Below, piece by piece: positions 52,600 to 63,842 of a stretch of DNA of 64,000 nucleotides. The notes beneath the pieces are model-generated. The model had not been told where the DNA came from and did no database searches. It was given only the letters and a program-made list of their open reading frames with translations. Position 1 is the stretch's first letter, and each line of letters starts with the position of its first letter. Position numbers and translations under genes: made by a program. The DNA lies in contig JAUCEF010000013.1 in assembly GCA_033558025.1 (NCBI GenBank), forward strand, positions 2,349,001-2,413,000, read 5' to 3'. This stretch comes from Phytophthora sp. 'mugwort' (taxonomy: Eukaryota > Oomycota > Peronosporomycetes > Peronosporales > Peronosporaceae).

Positions 52600-52680
52600 G
52601 CAAGAGTGGCGCAGTGGTTCCCAAGGACGGATAACCACTACCGATTTCCCGAGCTTCAAGACCCCGAGTCCGTCCAAGTC
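52600..52680 (+). ncRNA. tRNA-like / SINE head
   Basis: A-box TGGCGCAGTGGT (52607-52618) fits TRGCNNAGYNGG at 11 of 12 positions. A weak B-box CCCCGAGTCC (52662-52671) follows at a spacing seen in Leu/Ser-type tRNAs. Likely a decayed tRNA-derived SINE. Confidence 0.35.
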
Positions 52681-52689
52681 GGGTTGAAA

Positions 52690-53395
52690 ACGTGCGATAT
52701 CCAGGCCGCTGAGGAGTAAGAAGAGAAGCGACTTCGGGAGGCGAGTTTGTGCTGCTGTGCATACCAAGTTGGTCAACGGATTTAGGTGTTCTCGAGAACT
52801 TTGCTCGCACGCGGACTGTCTTGCACTTCCCCAATAATATAGCGCTAATAACACGCTGAGCATTGAGAATGTCTTACTGGTTTCATGGAATATAATTTAA
52901 ATGTTAATTCTTTTATATTCAGAAGCTATTGAATCAATTCGAGCGGCAGCTAAGATCGATAAAAAAGTTCGCGTATCACCATTCCACCCAATAAAGCACG
53001 AGGGGGTAATAACATCACTGTATTTGCGAAGTAACCGGCAACGCCTATCACAAAAATAGTAGCATACAGACCAGAACAAATCAATAAACCTCATATGTAT
53101 CTTGCTTCTGGTCTTACGTACGTGCCACGACGTACCACTAGTCGATAGTGACACAACACGGACGGAAATGGTGGTGGTGGGAGGGGGGGGGGGGCGGCAA
53201 CGGGCGGAGGTGGAGAAAGTGGCGGCTCTGGCAGCGCTGCAGAAGTCCTTAATTATGTCAACGTGGTGGAGACAGATGCGTTTCTTCGTTTTTTTTTCCT
53301 TGTTACTCAGATGGAGATGTATGCAACTATCACCTCCGCGCCATCTTGTTGTTTGAATGCCACACAGTAGCCAACCTTTTTCAGCTCTCCAGGCG
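52690..53395. other. no gene identified
   Basis: About 700 bases. A run of twelve G lies near 53182 within a GTGG-rich tract, and a T-rich tract near 53290. A 194-residue minus-strand frame (53481-52897) has no recognisable domain and overlaps the hAT fragment. Confidence 0.4.
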
Positions 53396-53538
53396 TCGCT
53401 GGACGTGCGAAAGCCGATGTGCGTTATCAGCTTCTCGGCGTTATCAGCTTCTCGGTGTGGCAACCGATGGAGCATCAACAATGGTTGAAGGGGTCAGAGG
53501 TAAAGAATATGAGGCAGCTAGAAGGCAAGTTCCTTAAA
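53396..53538 (+). pseudogene. hAT-type transposase fragment
   Basis: YQLLGVATDGASTMVEGVRG is the conserved DGA(S/A)(S/T)M block of hAT transposases. The frame closes at 53537 and neither upstream nor downstream catalytic parts are recognisable. Confidence 0.45.
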
Positions 53539-53539
53539 T

Positions 53540-55079
53540 TATGCAACGCATATGAAAATGCTAATTAATAATGTTGCATTAAAAAGGATCATTCTTTTCT
53601 TAGCGGCTATATATAGGGCACAGCGGTAAGTATTTCTTCTATTGACATCTACATGCGCCTAGCTCGCTTGTCCTTGTTCTTGGCCGATAGCTTAACTACT
53701 GGCAGCTCATGCAGTATTCCGAAGGCGATACTCGATTACTCTTTCAGAGATTATTCCAGTATAGAGAGAATGATATATATGTTATGAAATCGTCGTCGTC
53801 TTTGTCGAGGAGAAGCCACGACATTCTATACAACGAGCCAGCAATCCATAGATGCATCTGTCTCATTATCTTCTGCGATCTTCTCGCTCAAGATGGATTC
53901 AGCAGCAAGTGCCATCTGTGCTATACCTTGAGACCAGCTGCCTTTATCACGCTTACCCTCGAGAATGGACGCTACAAACGTAAAGTCCATTATGCTTGTT
54001 TGTAAAATTGGCAAGTGCGAAACGGAATATACTCAACAACTCTCCCACTACAGTCCATGAACATTGAGAAAAGCTTTAATGCCACATTGAAGATGGTAAT
54101 CGATGATATTGGAACGTTTCAATCGATTCGCGTACTTAAGTCTAGATCGAAGTTGCCGGAAACAATCCTAGAGTAGTCAACAAGATTTTACATGGCTCAT
54201 TGGTTCTAGTGGAAGAACGGGAACTACTGGTGCTATAAGCGATGATGCAGAACAGAAGATAATGAATCATTATTCGGCGTCAGCTCTGTACATAGCCTTC
54301 GAAGTATCAAATGTATTTAGTACGACTGGACATGGCGATATTGCTCTTGTGCATGACGGAAAGCGGTTCTGTGTAGAGGGTAAATCTACATAAATCCAGT
54401 ACATAGGTACTGCTTTTGTGTAGCATTGGACGAACCTTGCACTACTTTAACACAACCACATATTCGTTGCTATAGACCATTGTTTTTACCGTAAAAAACC
54501 AGTCGTAATTACATACTCAGATGTCAACCCATGTCGTGGCTACATGCAGTTCCTATGCAACGCATCAAATATCACCCCTCGCGAAACCCCCACCCCTTCC
54601 CACTTGCAGATTCTCCTGCTTGCAGCAGGATGAGCCCTGGCGGCACGGTACGAAACTCTCGTCTGAAGAGACAGAGGTCGCCCCAGACTCAGTTGATGGC
54701 GAGACCGAAGCGCCTCCAACCGACTCAGTCGCACGAGAATCGTCCTCGCCAGAAGGTAAAGTGCGAGAGACTGTCTTTGCCACCGCGTCTGGAGCAGCCG
54801 TCGTACTCAAGGCTATCCTTCGCGCCTGGATTGAAGGCGGACCAGAAAGGAAGAAGGCCATGCGCGGACCTAGTATCTCTCATCAGCCGTCCGCCGGGAG
54901 GCCGGTCGCCAGTTTTTGAAGGGGTGGCACTTGTTGGTCGACAAAGAAGAGCTTGATCGGAAGCCGGTAAAAGTAGTTGTGATTGAGAGTTTAATGAGGC
55001 GGCATGTAGAGGGGCTGCGATAGCCACCGAATAGGTAGATGGAGACATTGTGTGTAGCTCACTTGTGGCTAACTATTGT
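53540..55079. other. repeat-like region with unassigned short frames
   Basis: Short frames occur at 54056-54175 (+, MNIEKSFNATLKMVIDDI) and 54014-53826 (-). Overlapping basic, Pro-rich frames at 54521-54956 read RLKRQRSPQTQLMARPKR in one register and a Glu/Ala-rich peptide in the other. None has a recognised domain, and I cannot choose a real coding frame. Confidence 0.35.
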
Positions 55080-55760
55080 CATATACTCGTAAGGAATCGC
55101 TTGCTTTGGGCTGACCTGCGCGGTGGTTGATCCTTGTCAGTCAGATAGAAGGACTTCCTGTCCTTGTCGATGTAGAACCATTTCTCGTCAATATGCATGT
55201 AGTCATAGAAGTCGTGAAGGCAAGCGTCGGTTCAAATTTCGCATCATACACAAAAATTGGTTAATTCATACCAATAATATGCCTAGTATTGTCGACCATA
55301 TACCTTGAGTAACAAGCGGGAGTATGAAACCAAGACGCAGCAGCGTGTTGTCGGGGCGGAGGCGTGGCTTGATGCGAGTGCTTGTGGTACGGATTTCATT
55401 ACTGCCGTCAGACTGGTCCGCAAACGACAATTTCGGCAGACCTAACTGCTCAGCAGTTGAGCGAATGGTCTGCCGAAGCCGAGGGGGGGGGTCTTCTCCA
55501 TATCCTCCTTGACGTCGGCGAGGTGGTACTTGGGCTTTGCGCCTGGCGCCCTGCACCAATTGGATAAATATTCTTCCAAATCTACCCTACGGTATTGCGG
55601 TCCAGCCCAAATGAAGTGGCAGCGGCAGCCATACTGCCAGATTACAGCTTGCCATCATGGAGTCGCTTGCAGAGAAAGCGATAAACGTCCTTGCGCACTT
55701 CAGTGGAAACGTCCTTGCGCGTTCCCATTGCGCGCGAAGTTTTGGCGCGAGCACTGAAGA
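55080..55760 (-). pseudogene. mariner-like transposase, N-terminal part
   Basis: On the minus strand the HTH region reads STEVRKDVYRFLCKRLHDGK then a stop, then AAAATSFGLDRNTVG. A second HTH follows (RQTIRSTAEQLGLPKLSF, then STRIKPRLRPDNTLLRLGFI), then the first catalytic block YMHIDEKWFYIDKDRKSFYL and TDKDQPPRR. Stops and frame changes break it, and the rest of the DDE domain is absent. Confidence 0.7.
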
Positions 55761-55764
55761 GCTG

Positions 55765-56520
55765 AAAGTAGCTGTCCCAAGAGCGGTCTGCATTTATGGT
55801 CCATTTTGAGCAAATCAGGTTTAGTCGGGTGGCGATTTTTATCCAAAGGAAGCGATGCACATAATGCTTTCAGACATTGAGGATGATGGCTGCACGTAAT
55901 GCACTCGGACAGAGTAGTAAGTCACTAACATAGGTTTGAGGTGGGCTAAACACCGGTGACGCGTCTCCGTCACACTGAATTGTTTTGTGTGCCTGAACGG
56001 CGCTATATTTGACAGCCTCTCTGAGCCAAGAGGCATGCGAACGTTCCATCGGGAATGTGCATGCGACTTGTGAGCTAATTTTGGATTTGTGTATAATCGC
56101 ATGAAACACATAAAACGGCGCGTGATGTGCGCAACTCTATTATGGGATTGACAAGGGACTCACATGTGCAGCTTTATTTTTTGGTTTCCTCAATGGGATA
56201 TGCAGTAGATTAATAGCGGCAATTGATACTTAAGTATAGGTGCGCCCTGACCGACAACACGAGCGCCGAAGTGGTATGTCACTTCCAGATATTCCTAGTC
56301 CTCACGGTAAGCTTCATTTTGCTGTCATGTACTGCGGCGTTGGGTGTGAGCTTCCTCATCGATTCGTGAGCGTGAGCCCATACTTTATCTCAATAAGGCG
56401 TTATTGGTCACGGCCGGATTCGCAGTGCTCATTATCTCATAGATTTGCCATCAGGGCTATGCTCATGTTGGTCATCTTGTCGTGCTTGTAGTTGCTAACA
56501 TTTGTGGATTGTATTTGCAG
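55765..56520. other. no gene identified
   Basis: About 750 bases of repeat-like sequence with overlapping minus-strand frames (56111-55839) and a plus frame at 56240-56491. A short ATG frame at 56276 followed by GTAAGC might be an exon of the downstream ORF. No domain recognised. Confidence 0.35.
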
Positions 56521-56811
56521 ATGCCGACGAGTACTCGCCTTCGTGTCGTATTTCAAGCGCACGAGTGCTTACCCGACATGCATTGTTGTGGGTTCTATTC
56601 GGTTAACAACATTCTACAAACGCGAGACTTCTTGACACCATGGCATATGATGGTCGTCCTCAAGAGATTAAATAAGGTTGAGGCTGATGTGAACCATGGT
56701 CACAAGAGTTATGGCGCGTACACCTTTCATCAGTATATTGGTACTAGTACCTTTTTTATTCATGTTTTTCATGTTTATTTTGTTTTTGTGTGTACATTCG
56801 TCGTGTGCTGA
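56521..56811 (+). CDS. possible Josephin-like or other cysteine-protease-like fragment
   Basis: ATG at 56521, about 96 aa. HCCGFYSVNNILQTRDFLTP followed by a helix and GAYTFHQYI resembles the start of papain-fold proteases of the Josephin type (Cys, then NNLLQ-like helix). The catalytic His/Asp half is not present: an AT-rich stretch follows. It is surrounded by repeats, so it may be a transposon cargo fragment. The assignment rests on one motif. Confidence 0.3.
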   Translation: MPTSTRLRVVFQAHECLPDMHCCGFYSVNNILQTRDFLTPWHMMVVLKRLNKVEADVNHGHKSYGAYTFHQYIGTSTFFIHVFHVYFVFVCTFVVC

Positions 56812-56939
56812 AACTTTTGAAACGTATTATATATATTTTTTAAACTTTACCATTCCCTTTAGCTATGACAAATAAGATAAAACTGTTTAGATAGAGCAAA
56901 TATCATGTTTTGACTAAGATCTAAATACTTTTATTAGTT

Positions 56940-57400
56940 GGTTATTGTTATGCACAATTTTTCACGTAGCAAACTGAAATAATGACTTTGTGAATATATC
57001 TGCTATCATGTATTTGGTGTTGCAGTGCTCTATGCGAGATATTTTACGTTCGACTTTTTCATGCACAAAACGGTACCGAATAGCAATGTGCTTTGACCGG
57101 CCATGGAGCTCTCGGCTTACGAGAGTTTAATACAGCTCTGATTGTCCTCGTAGAGTAGAATTGCATGAGGACTGCTCACTGCTCTGGTTTAGCTCTATTA
57201 GCAGGAGGTCTAGGAAGATCACTTCCTGCATACAAGGGCATATTGCAATGTATTCTACTTCCATTGTGGAGAGCACAACTGTGTGATGTCTCCTGGATTG
57301 CCAGAAGATACGACTTTCCCACATATATGTGATGTAGCCGCCTACAGATCGGCGTGTGTCGGAGCAGTTAGCATAGTCCGCGCCCTGAAAACGCTGTGAG
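56940..57400 (-). pseudogene. Ty1/Copia RNase H fragment
   Basis: Minus strand: GADYANCSDTRRSVGGYIT, then WQSRRHHTVVLSTMEVEYIA, then CMQEVIFLDLLLIELNQSSE and, in a shifted frame near 57050, HIAIRYRFVHEKVE. This is the conserved C-terminal end of Copia pol (the 'STMEAEYIA' block). A frame change near 57165 and the missing remainder show a truncated copy. Confidence 0.78.
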
Positions 57401-58199
57401 ACAGCATTGTGCTATATACAGTTCTACATTTTGGCTAGCCCGACTCGCTTGGGTCTCGTACCCCGCTGTCCAGTCACCATGGCGACGATGGCGACGCGCC
57501 CAACACGCCTGAAGGCCAGGGAGTCCTGGAACACCCAAGGAGGATGAAGATAAACCATGTTCTCAGGTCAAGAACTTGACGCTCTATGAGGCGTCTGCTC
57601 GCGTCAAGCCTGCGAAGACAGCATCAGCCTGGGAAAGTCAGCCGTAAGAGACGGGCTGCTTCCCGATCTCCACTCCGTGAAGAGTTGGGGGTTATTGTTT
57701 ACACTGACAAGGGCCTCTTTACATTCACCGTACGGTGCGATCTAATTAAGAATGAATACGTTGCGAGTGACGATATTCTGAGTGCATTCGATCGAGGTGA
57801 TGCATCGATTGGACAGCTAATTAGCTACAAGCCGAGTCAATATGCTTGGATGAACTGGCTCTTCTTCCGACGAGAAGGAAGAGGGCGAAGTCGACCGAGA
57901 GATCTCTAATGATCTCGACCGGCCGCAGTCAGAATACCAGGCTGCTCGTCAAAAGGAAGTGCGTGTCCAGGCGACCCAGTCGCCTTCGAAGAGGTATTCT
58001 TCTCCTCGCATGGGGGACCGCTCTACGCTCACCGGTACTTCCCTCCTGAGGAGTCCCACGGAGCTGATGCTTTCATGGATCAGCTTCAGCTGCCACGAGT
58101 ACCGCCACCTGGTGGCCTGTTCCAGAACGTGAGTATTGCTAGATGCGTGCTCCTGGCACCGCACAACATTCCACTTAAGGAATTCTCGAGCCAGTGAAA

Positions 58200-59165
58200 G
58201 AAGCCAGAGCTCTGTTCGGGACTGCGACCTGTGTGGGGATATCCAGCCGTGATGCCCCCACACTGTGACTCGTTCCAGAGGCCGAGGCCGACTTCTGGAC
58301 GTATAAGCTAAGCGCTGCTCACAAGGGCAGCTTGAAGTTCTCCAGCAGGATCTCACCTTGGAGGCCATCCTTGACCTCCTTGACCTCTGCATTGAGTTTG
58401 CCCATCGGGTTGGCAAACGGCGCGGGCTGCAGAAGCATTCTTCTTCTAGCGCTCATGATGAGCGCGGGTATGGTCTTGGGTTTACAACCACACCCCGTTC
58501 GCGCAAAAAGCCCAACTACTTACCAAGCCTCGCCGATTCTATTCCCAGATGCCGACAGTCTTCGGGCGGTCAGCATGGGGCCGCTTAATCGACTCCCATG
58601 AGCTCTCAGTCTCTGGGTACCCCTTTCACTTCACGCGGAGCTGGGCTTTTTCGTGAACTCGCCGCTCCTGGGGCGCACGCTCCACGTGGTAGTGGGTCTC
58701 CCCAATACGGTCGAGGAGAGGCGATGGAGCCCTCGTATGAGTACGAGTGTAAGGCACCGCCCCAACGGTCCGACTCAGGACCCGGTGTGCCGCCTTCGGC
58801 TCCACGTCGAATCCTTGCGATGGCGTTTACGCTTGGCGCTGGTGAGGGTGGGTATGCAGCCGCCCGGATCCTTGGGCCGGTCCAGAACGATTTGAGCCGT
58901 CTGACAAACGAATTGCCAGCACTTGAAGGTCCGGTCGACCGTCGGACTTCTGACGTGGATGAAGCCTTCCAATGTCCTTTGGACACTCGTGGACCGTGTC
59001 CAGAGGCACACGCAGCTCCTTCGAGACCCCATGCGGACTTGCCCTTAGCGGAAGCGACTTCGGCGTATTCCCAGCATTATCGCTATGGCTCATACTCGTC
59101 GTATGCAGCCGGTTGTTCCTTCGAATGGAGCCCCTTACGTGGACGTTTGGACGAAAGATCTACAT
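58200..59165 (+). repeat. internal segment shared, in reverse, with 31640-32500
   Basis: Starts near TGTGTGGGGATATCCAGCCG and contains frames reading SSAHDERGYGLGF, LGTPFTSRGAGLF and LTNELPALEGPVDRRTSDVD. The last corresponds to LADNLSALEGRGDRHTNDMD on the minus strand at 31753. Confidence 0.7.
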
Positions 59166-59654
59166 AGAATAACCCAAAGGGCTTGCTACTAGCTGCAAAG
59201 TACACTTGGTGTGTAAATTTCTGAAGGGAAGTGCCTAAGTTCATCAGTTAATTTTGTACAAGAACGGCCAGCTTAGGGTTACCGAGCGCAGTGGTACATG
59301 GTTTTCAATTTTTGAATTTTGAGCGTTCGGCGACCATCGGCTTCCGTTCGCCCCATACCGCACACGACCCTCGCTGCCGGGACCTGCTCGCTACCAGGAC
59401 CCGTTCGATACCAAAAACCGCTCGCCGCACACGATGCGTCTGCTGTCAGGGCCGCTCGCCGCCAGGTCCGCTCGTCGGCCAGGACCCGTTTGCTGCATTC
59501 TCCTCGTCGCCCGTCATGATGAAGGCCATACAGCTGCCGCTGGTAAACACGCAGAGCAGACGTAGCTCGTCCGTCCACGTCATGCTCACAAGCGTCTCCC
59601 GTTTATCCTCGAACGGCGTCCAGTCCACAGTGCCGAATTTCGACTGTGTGTGCT

Positions 59655-59893
59655 ATGGCTCCTAGCAAAATCAAGAAAAGGAATCACGTTAGCGAGAGTG
59701 AAGGGGATCATGAGGATGCAATTGTTCAGCGGTTCCTGCCTTTTCAAGGCGTGTTTGCTTCGTGGGAGGAGTTCTACACGGTACGACGTATTATTTATTC
59801 TGTCTGAATGTCGTTGCTCACGCGTGATTTCATTCCAACTCCAGTTACCGAGCGGATACGCACCAGCTATACAAGCTTAGAACCACAGTTTAG
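59655..59893 (+). pseudogene. Mutator-like transposase N-terminal fragment
   Basis: ATG at 59655 reads MAPSKIKKRNHVSESEGD then RFLPFQGVFASWEEFYT, the N-terminal helix of MULE transposases. A possible 60-nt intron (donor after 59783, acceptor at about 59843) leads to YRADTHQLYKLRTTV and a stop. The catalytic region is missing. Confidence 0.45.
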
Positions 59894-60261
59894 GTCAGAG
59901 ATCAAAGCAGGTCCCGTACCAGCCAATCCGTGCGACGCGGACCACCCCAGATGTTTGGGATGAGGGTGTTGGCTACTACGCTAACTATCTCATTTGCACC
60001 ATGGGTTCACTAGACATGTGCCCCGAAACGCAGACAGAAAAAGATGCGATGACCGCGATCCCGTAGAGAGAGGCAGTCGGTAGCTTCATGTAATTTATGA
60101 TGGGGCCAGGCCTGACCTATCCTATTTTCTTCGTGAAGTCAGTCAGTTTATTGTCAATCCAGGTAAATCCCACTGGAATGCTGTTAAGAGAGAACTCAAG
60201 TACCCTAACGGTACACAAAACCTCGGCATTACTCTAGGCGGAGGATGGGGTCATTGTCGGA

Positions 60262-60517
60262 CCCCATGACGAGCTGTCCCGAAGGAAATCGTCACCCCAA
60301 GACATGGAGGATTTGTCTGAGTCTTTTCGTAATCCACGAGGAGCTCAGGACCCTCCGCAGGAGGCTCAGGTGTCTGGCCGCCACCTTGGATGCCACCTTG
60401 GTGGATCCTTTCGATATGTGAGCCTTTGCCAGACTTCTTCAAGATCTTAGACTGATGCTTGGAAGCAACAGGCTTAGCAGTCGTTTTCGCACCGTTGCTA
60501 GATCGAGGCTTGGTCAT
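60262..60517 (-). other. antisense open frame near the 3' LTR
   Basis: ATG at about 60517: MTKPRSSNGAKTTAKPVASK, Lys/Gln/Pro-rich, opposite to the element's LTR direction. No domain recognised; may be fortuitous. Confidence 0.3.
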
Positions 60518-60692
60518 GCTTGAGGCCGACGTGGAGGCCAAGAATACAAGAGCACGTGGAAGTGCTCGAGGTTTGAGCCAGCTGCGGAAAACAAACCGCA
60601 GCGAAGTCGATGTATTTCGACTTGGAGAGTGAAAGGCAGCGCCTTCCTTTCACTTATCCTGGATGGTCGGTAACTCGAGCCTAAGTGGGGGA

Positions 60693-60958
60693 TGTAACGG
60701 GGTTACATGAAGAGTGCCAAGTCACTCTTCACAGTGGTGTACCCAAGTACCACTATTGATGTAGCCAACAGCACCAGGACGTCACTGCAATGACGTCACG
60801 GACGGGTACACCACAGATGGTAGAATGATTTCATAGACACCCAATAGGATAGCATCTAGGATACTTTATAGGTGACTTATGGTTAGTATGTAGACGCATT
60901 AAGGAGATCGCCTATAAATATATTTAGTCTTATATCTGCCTATTTGGTAACAGACCTA
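60693..60958 (+). repeat. 3' LTR, first part
   Basis: TGTAACGGGGTTACATGAAG to GTAACAGACCTA; contains TATAAATATATTTAG. Homologous to 26641-26925 but more divergent, so it is an older or different subfamily copy. Confidence 0.8.
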
Positions 60959-63749
60959 AATATAGCATATTTAGTAATAGCAGAATAAGTATTAATAGTA
61001 CCCAAATTCGTAGTAATCACATTCGGGATTACTATTTTTACCAACAGGACGCTCGACATGGCTAGCGCGAACGCTAGCCGTTTCCGCTTGTGCTCCGCAG
61101 ATAAGGTCGGCTTGACACGTATCGGCACTCGCTTGACATATTCCTTGCTAATATAGCGCAGTAAAGTAGTCTTCGGAATGTTGGTAGCGTTGGACAGGGA
61201 TCATAGCGTCTGCTGGCGAATGTGCGGGGGTGCGGACGAGCGCTACGCGGTCGGCGATTCGGGGTGTCTCGGCGTGCAATTGAAAGCGGCCTCGTCGTGA
61301 AGTTGGATGTTCGATGTATCGCTCTTAAAAAATCTTCGATGCCTGCTGACGGCAGCATCACAACAGCTCGGCTGCAGCAGACGCTGCACCACGTTTAATG
61401 CGGCCGCTAGCGGACCGCTCATCCAGATACAGCGCTATGGCATGCCGAGTTTTTTGGGGATATCAGGAGTGCCTGGGGCTCGCCCCATTGAAGAATGACT
61501 GGTTGCTTTTACGCGGCCAAATGCTTCAGATTAGAACTAGCTGATCCCGTAAATTATCCTTCATAATATTCATCTGAGGTTATTTGTGAAAAACCTAGCT
61601 ATTTTGATTTATTTTTGGCTGATCTATAAATTAGAAGTGTTTTAATGCCGAACGAAGTTGATGATGAACACCGATTCAACAACAGCTCCATCGCATGTAA
61701 GCGATACTGGGGGCGCGCTTGGCGATAGCCCCCGGCGCTTCTAGTAATGGGATAACTTGTAGTCGTTGTGTCCATGGTGCCTGATTACTGTTTCCTTGAC
61801 GTTTTGCAGCGTTAGGAAACATTATCAAGCGCCTGGGTCGTAGCAGCAAATGCGCGCGTCACCGCCACAATTAGTTGGTCAATCGTGTACGCTTCCTCTT
61901 GATACTGCAGCGATTGAATAGAATTGAAGAAACTAAGTCTAAAACGTTCATATCGGGCGATCGTGCTGGCTCGCACCTAATTCGTAAGTCCCATCCTCCT
62001 TCCTTGCCAGCCTGAGCGAAGTCTGGGTCGGTTACGACGACGTGTAGCCCAGAATTATCCTGCTGCACGAATATTACTCCCCGCTGGCCACCTAATACAT
62101 ATTGGATGTACGAGTATTAGTACCGTATCATTTCAAAATTAGTATTGATACACAACCTGGACAAGACGCTCGGATTGCACAGAATTCATCACATGTATGA
62201 CACCGTTCATATAGACGAAAAGTGGCTTAACATGTACAAGGTTCAGCATCTTGCTGTAGGAATATCAGTTCATTAAACTAGTTATAGGACTACCGTTCTG
62301 CTAACAATGTAAACGCGAATCTAAGTGTTTCTTGTTTGTGGATGCAGAATCCATATTCGACGTTCAGGTGGGGGCACATCCAATCCCGTTGGCACATCGA
62401 AGCCTAGACGCTGAAGGGTAGACAACACTACCTCGCCATGTAAACCAAGCGCCATCGCGTGACGATAAATATACTTGCAATGGCGACCAAAGGAAGCAAT
62501 CATACTTGGCACATTTAGTTATTCTGCTTGTGTGTCAAGGAAATATATGTCGTTACGCAGTCCCCCCCATGTAGCATGGAACATGATCGCAGTGTGCACT
62601 CTCCAAAGAAGTATGAGTTCTTCGTGATGATGTCGCCATGCGGACTTCACGCGATGTTGAAAAAAAGCAGCAATCTCCAATCCAGTTATTTTACGAATGC
62701 CGTTCTCCACGGTGGCCAAATCGATTGCCACATCTCTGACAAAGCGGGACATGAAAAGAAGCAATGTTGCACAGTTTCAATTGCTGTACATGACTATCTG
62801 ACGCACTGCTGTACTGTTGGATGCTGTGTCTTCGAGAAGTACAGTCGAGATCCCACAATGAGGTCTCCGAAAAGCAACCGTAGCATTACATCATGCCCAA
62901 CCGGGATTAGACACCGCCGGAGCCAGATCCACTTTGACAAAATAGAATGAAGACGCCTCGGTGAGCACCCAGTTGGCGCATCGGATGTGTTTCAATGACG
63001 GGTGTCTGCCGTAGGAGCGAGATCCAGTCTTCCGATCGTAGATCGGGGAAAAATATCGTATGTTGGCCAATTATCAATCCACAAGCGGAAGGTGACACTG
63101 CGCGAGTTGAAACACGAACTATCCCCGCTTCAGGATCAGGTAAAACGCGGGGAAATATCTCACTGAGTTGTCGGTACAAAAAAAAACAGAAATATTTCGG
63201 TGAGTTGTATGCACGATCCAAGCAGCGGTCTCAATTCGTTGCAACCTTGCGAGAAAACTCAAGCGATGTTAGCCAGCGACGAGATTCGTTTAGAAAATCA
63301 GCTAGACACCAGTTTTTGTTGGCAGAAAGTTCACGGCACAATCGTCTGAATTGAATGGTCCCGGCTTCCAGTGGCTCTCGTGGATTGCCACCGTCGATGC
63401 CACACACAAAATTTAGATAGTGTGCTCAACCAGATTCAGCGTCTTGCTGTAGACCGCACGGGTCAAATTGACACACGTTGTGACAACTGTACCTTTGTCC
63501 CTGTTGACAGACGTCCGGTGTGCAACAGACCCTCCACACATGACCATATCCCAAATTTCCCATCAAACTGACCCTTATGATGGCAATCGTAGCCTGGCCG
63601 AGCCACAGCAGTCAGAAACATAACCTTTCCGATGAAAAGTTTACTGGGTGATGATGTGTACGGAGCAACCTCATTGGCTGCTAAGTAAAACATGTTGACT
63701 GCCCTCGTTTTGTCCAGTTTTTAAAGCATTTACGTAGAGGCGGTAATAA
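60959..63749. mobile_element. mariner-derived insertion splitting the LTR
   Basis: TA is duplicated at both junctions (60957-60958 and 63750-63751), and the two LTR halves join perfectly when it is removed. Inside are mariner pieces in mixed order and strand: minus HTH (SAEHKRKRLAFALAMSS, about 61100-61040), minus DDE tail (QQDNSGLHVVVTDPDFAQAG, then RSPDMNVLDL, 62068-61900), plus first-Asp block (MYDTVHIDEKWLNMYK, about 62192-62240) and minus post-Asp block (FIGKVMFLTAVARPGYDCHH, about 63640-63570). At least two mariner copies are therefore nested or rearranged. The remainder holds no other gene. Confidence 0.65.
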
Positions 63750-63842
63750 TACATCAGGGACTTGTGAACTGCCGTATACTGTGAGTTTGTATACTCTGTG
63801 GAAGTTACACTTCTGTGCCCAAAAGGTTGCGTGCCCCATACA
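63750..63842 (+). repeat. 3' LTR, second part
   Basis: From ACATCAGGGACTTGTGAACT to TGCCCCATACA, the counterpart of 26909-27001. The LTR ends here and non-repeat coding sequence begins. Confidence 0.78.

Larger units (their letters stand above)
57430..63842 (+). mobile_element. 5'-truncated Gypsy-type element with split 3' LTR
   Basis: Internal sequence from about 57430 leads to a polypurine tract (AAGTGGGGGA) and an LTR starting TGTAACGG at 60693, related to those at 26641 and 32516. No matching 5' LTR, gag or pol domain is visible upstream. The LTR is interrupted at 60958 and resumes at 63750. Plus-strand frames such as FFSSHGGPLYAHRYFPPEE (near 57990) have no named domain. Confidence 0.65.

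Noticed and set aside
52897..53481. 194-residue minus-strand ORF as a gene
   Set aside because: It crosses the G12 tract as a poly-proline run, overlaps the hAT fragment on the other strand and has no domain.
54521..54956. Secreted effector (RxLR or CRN type) candidate
   Set aside because: No signal peptide, RxLR-dEER or LFLAK-type motif was found here or in other small ORFs of the repeat regions.
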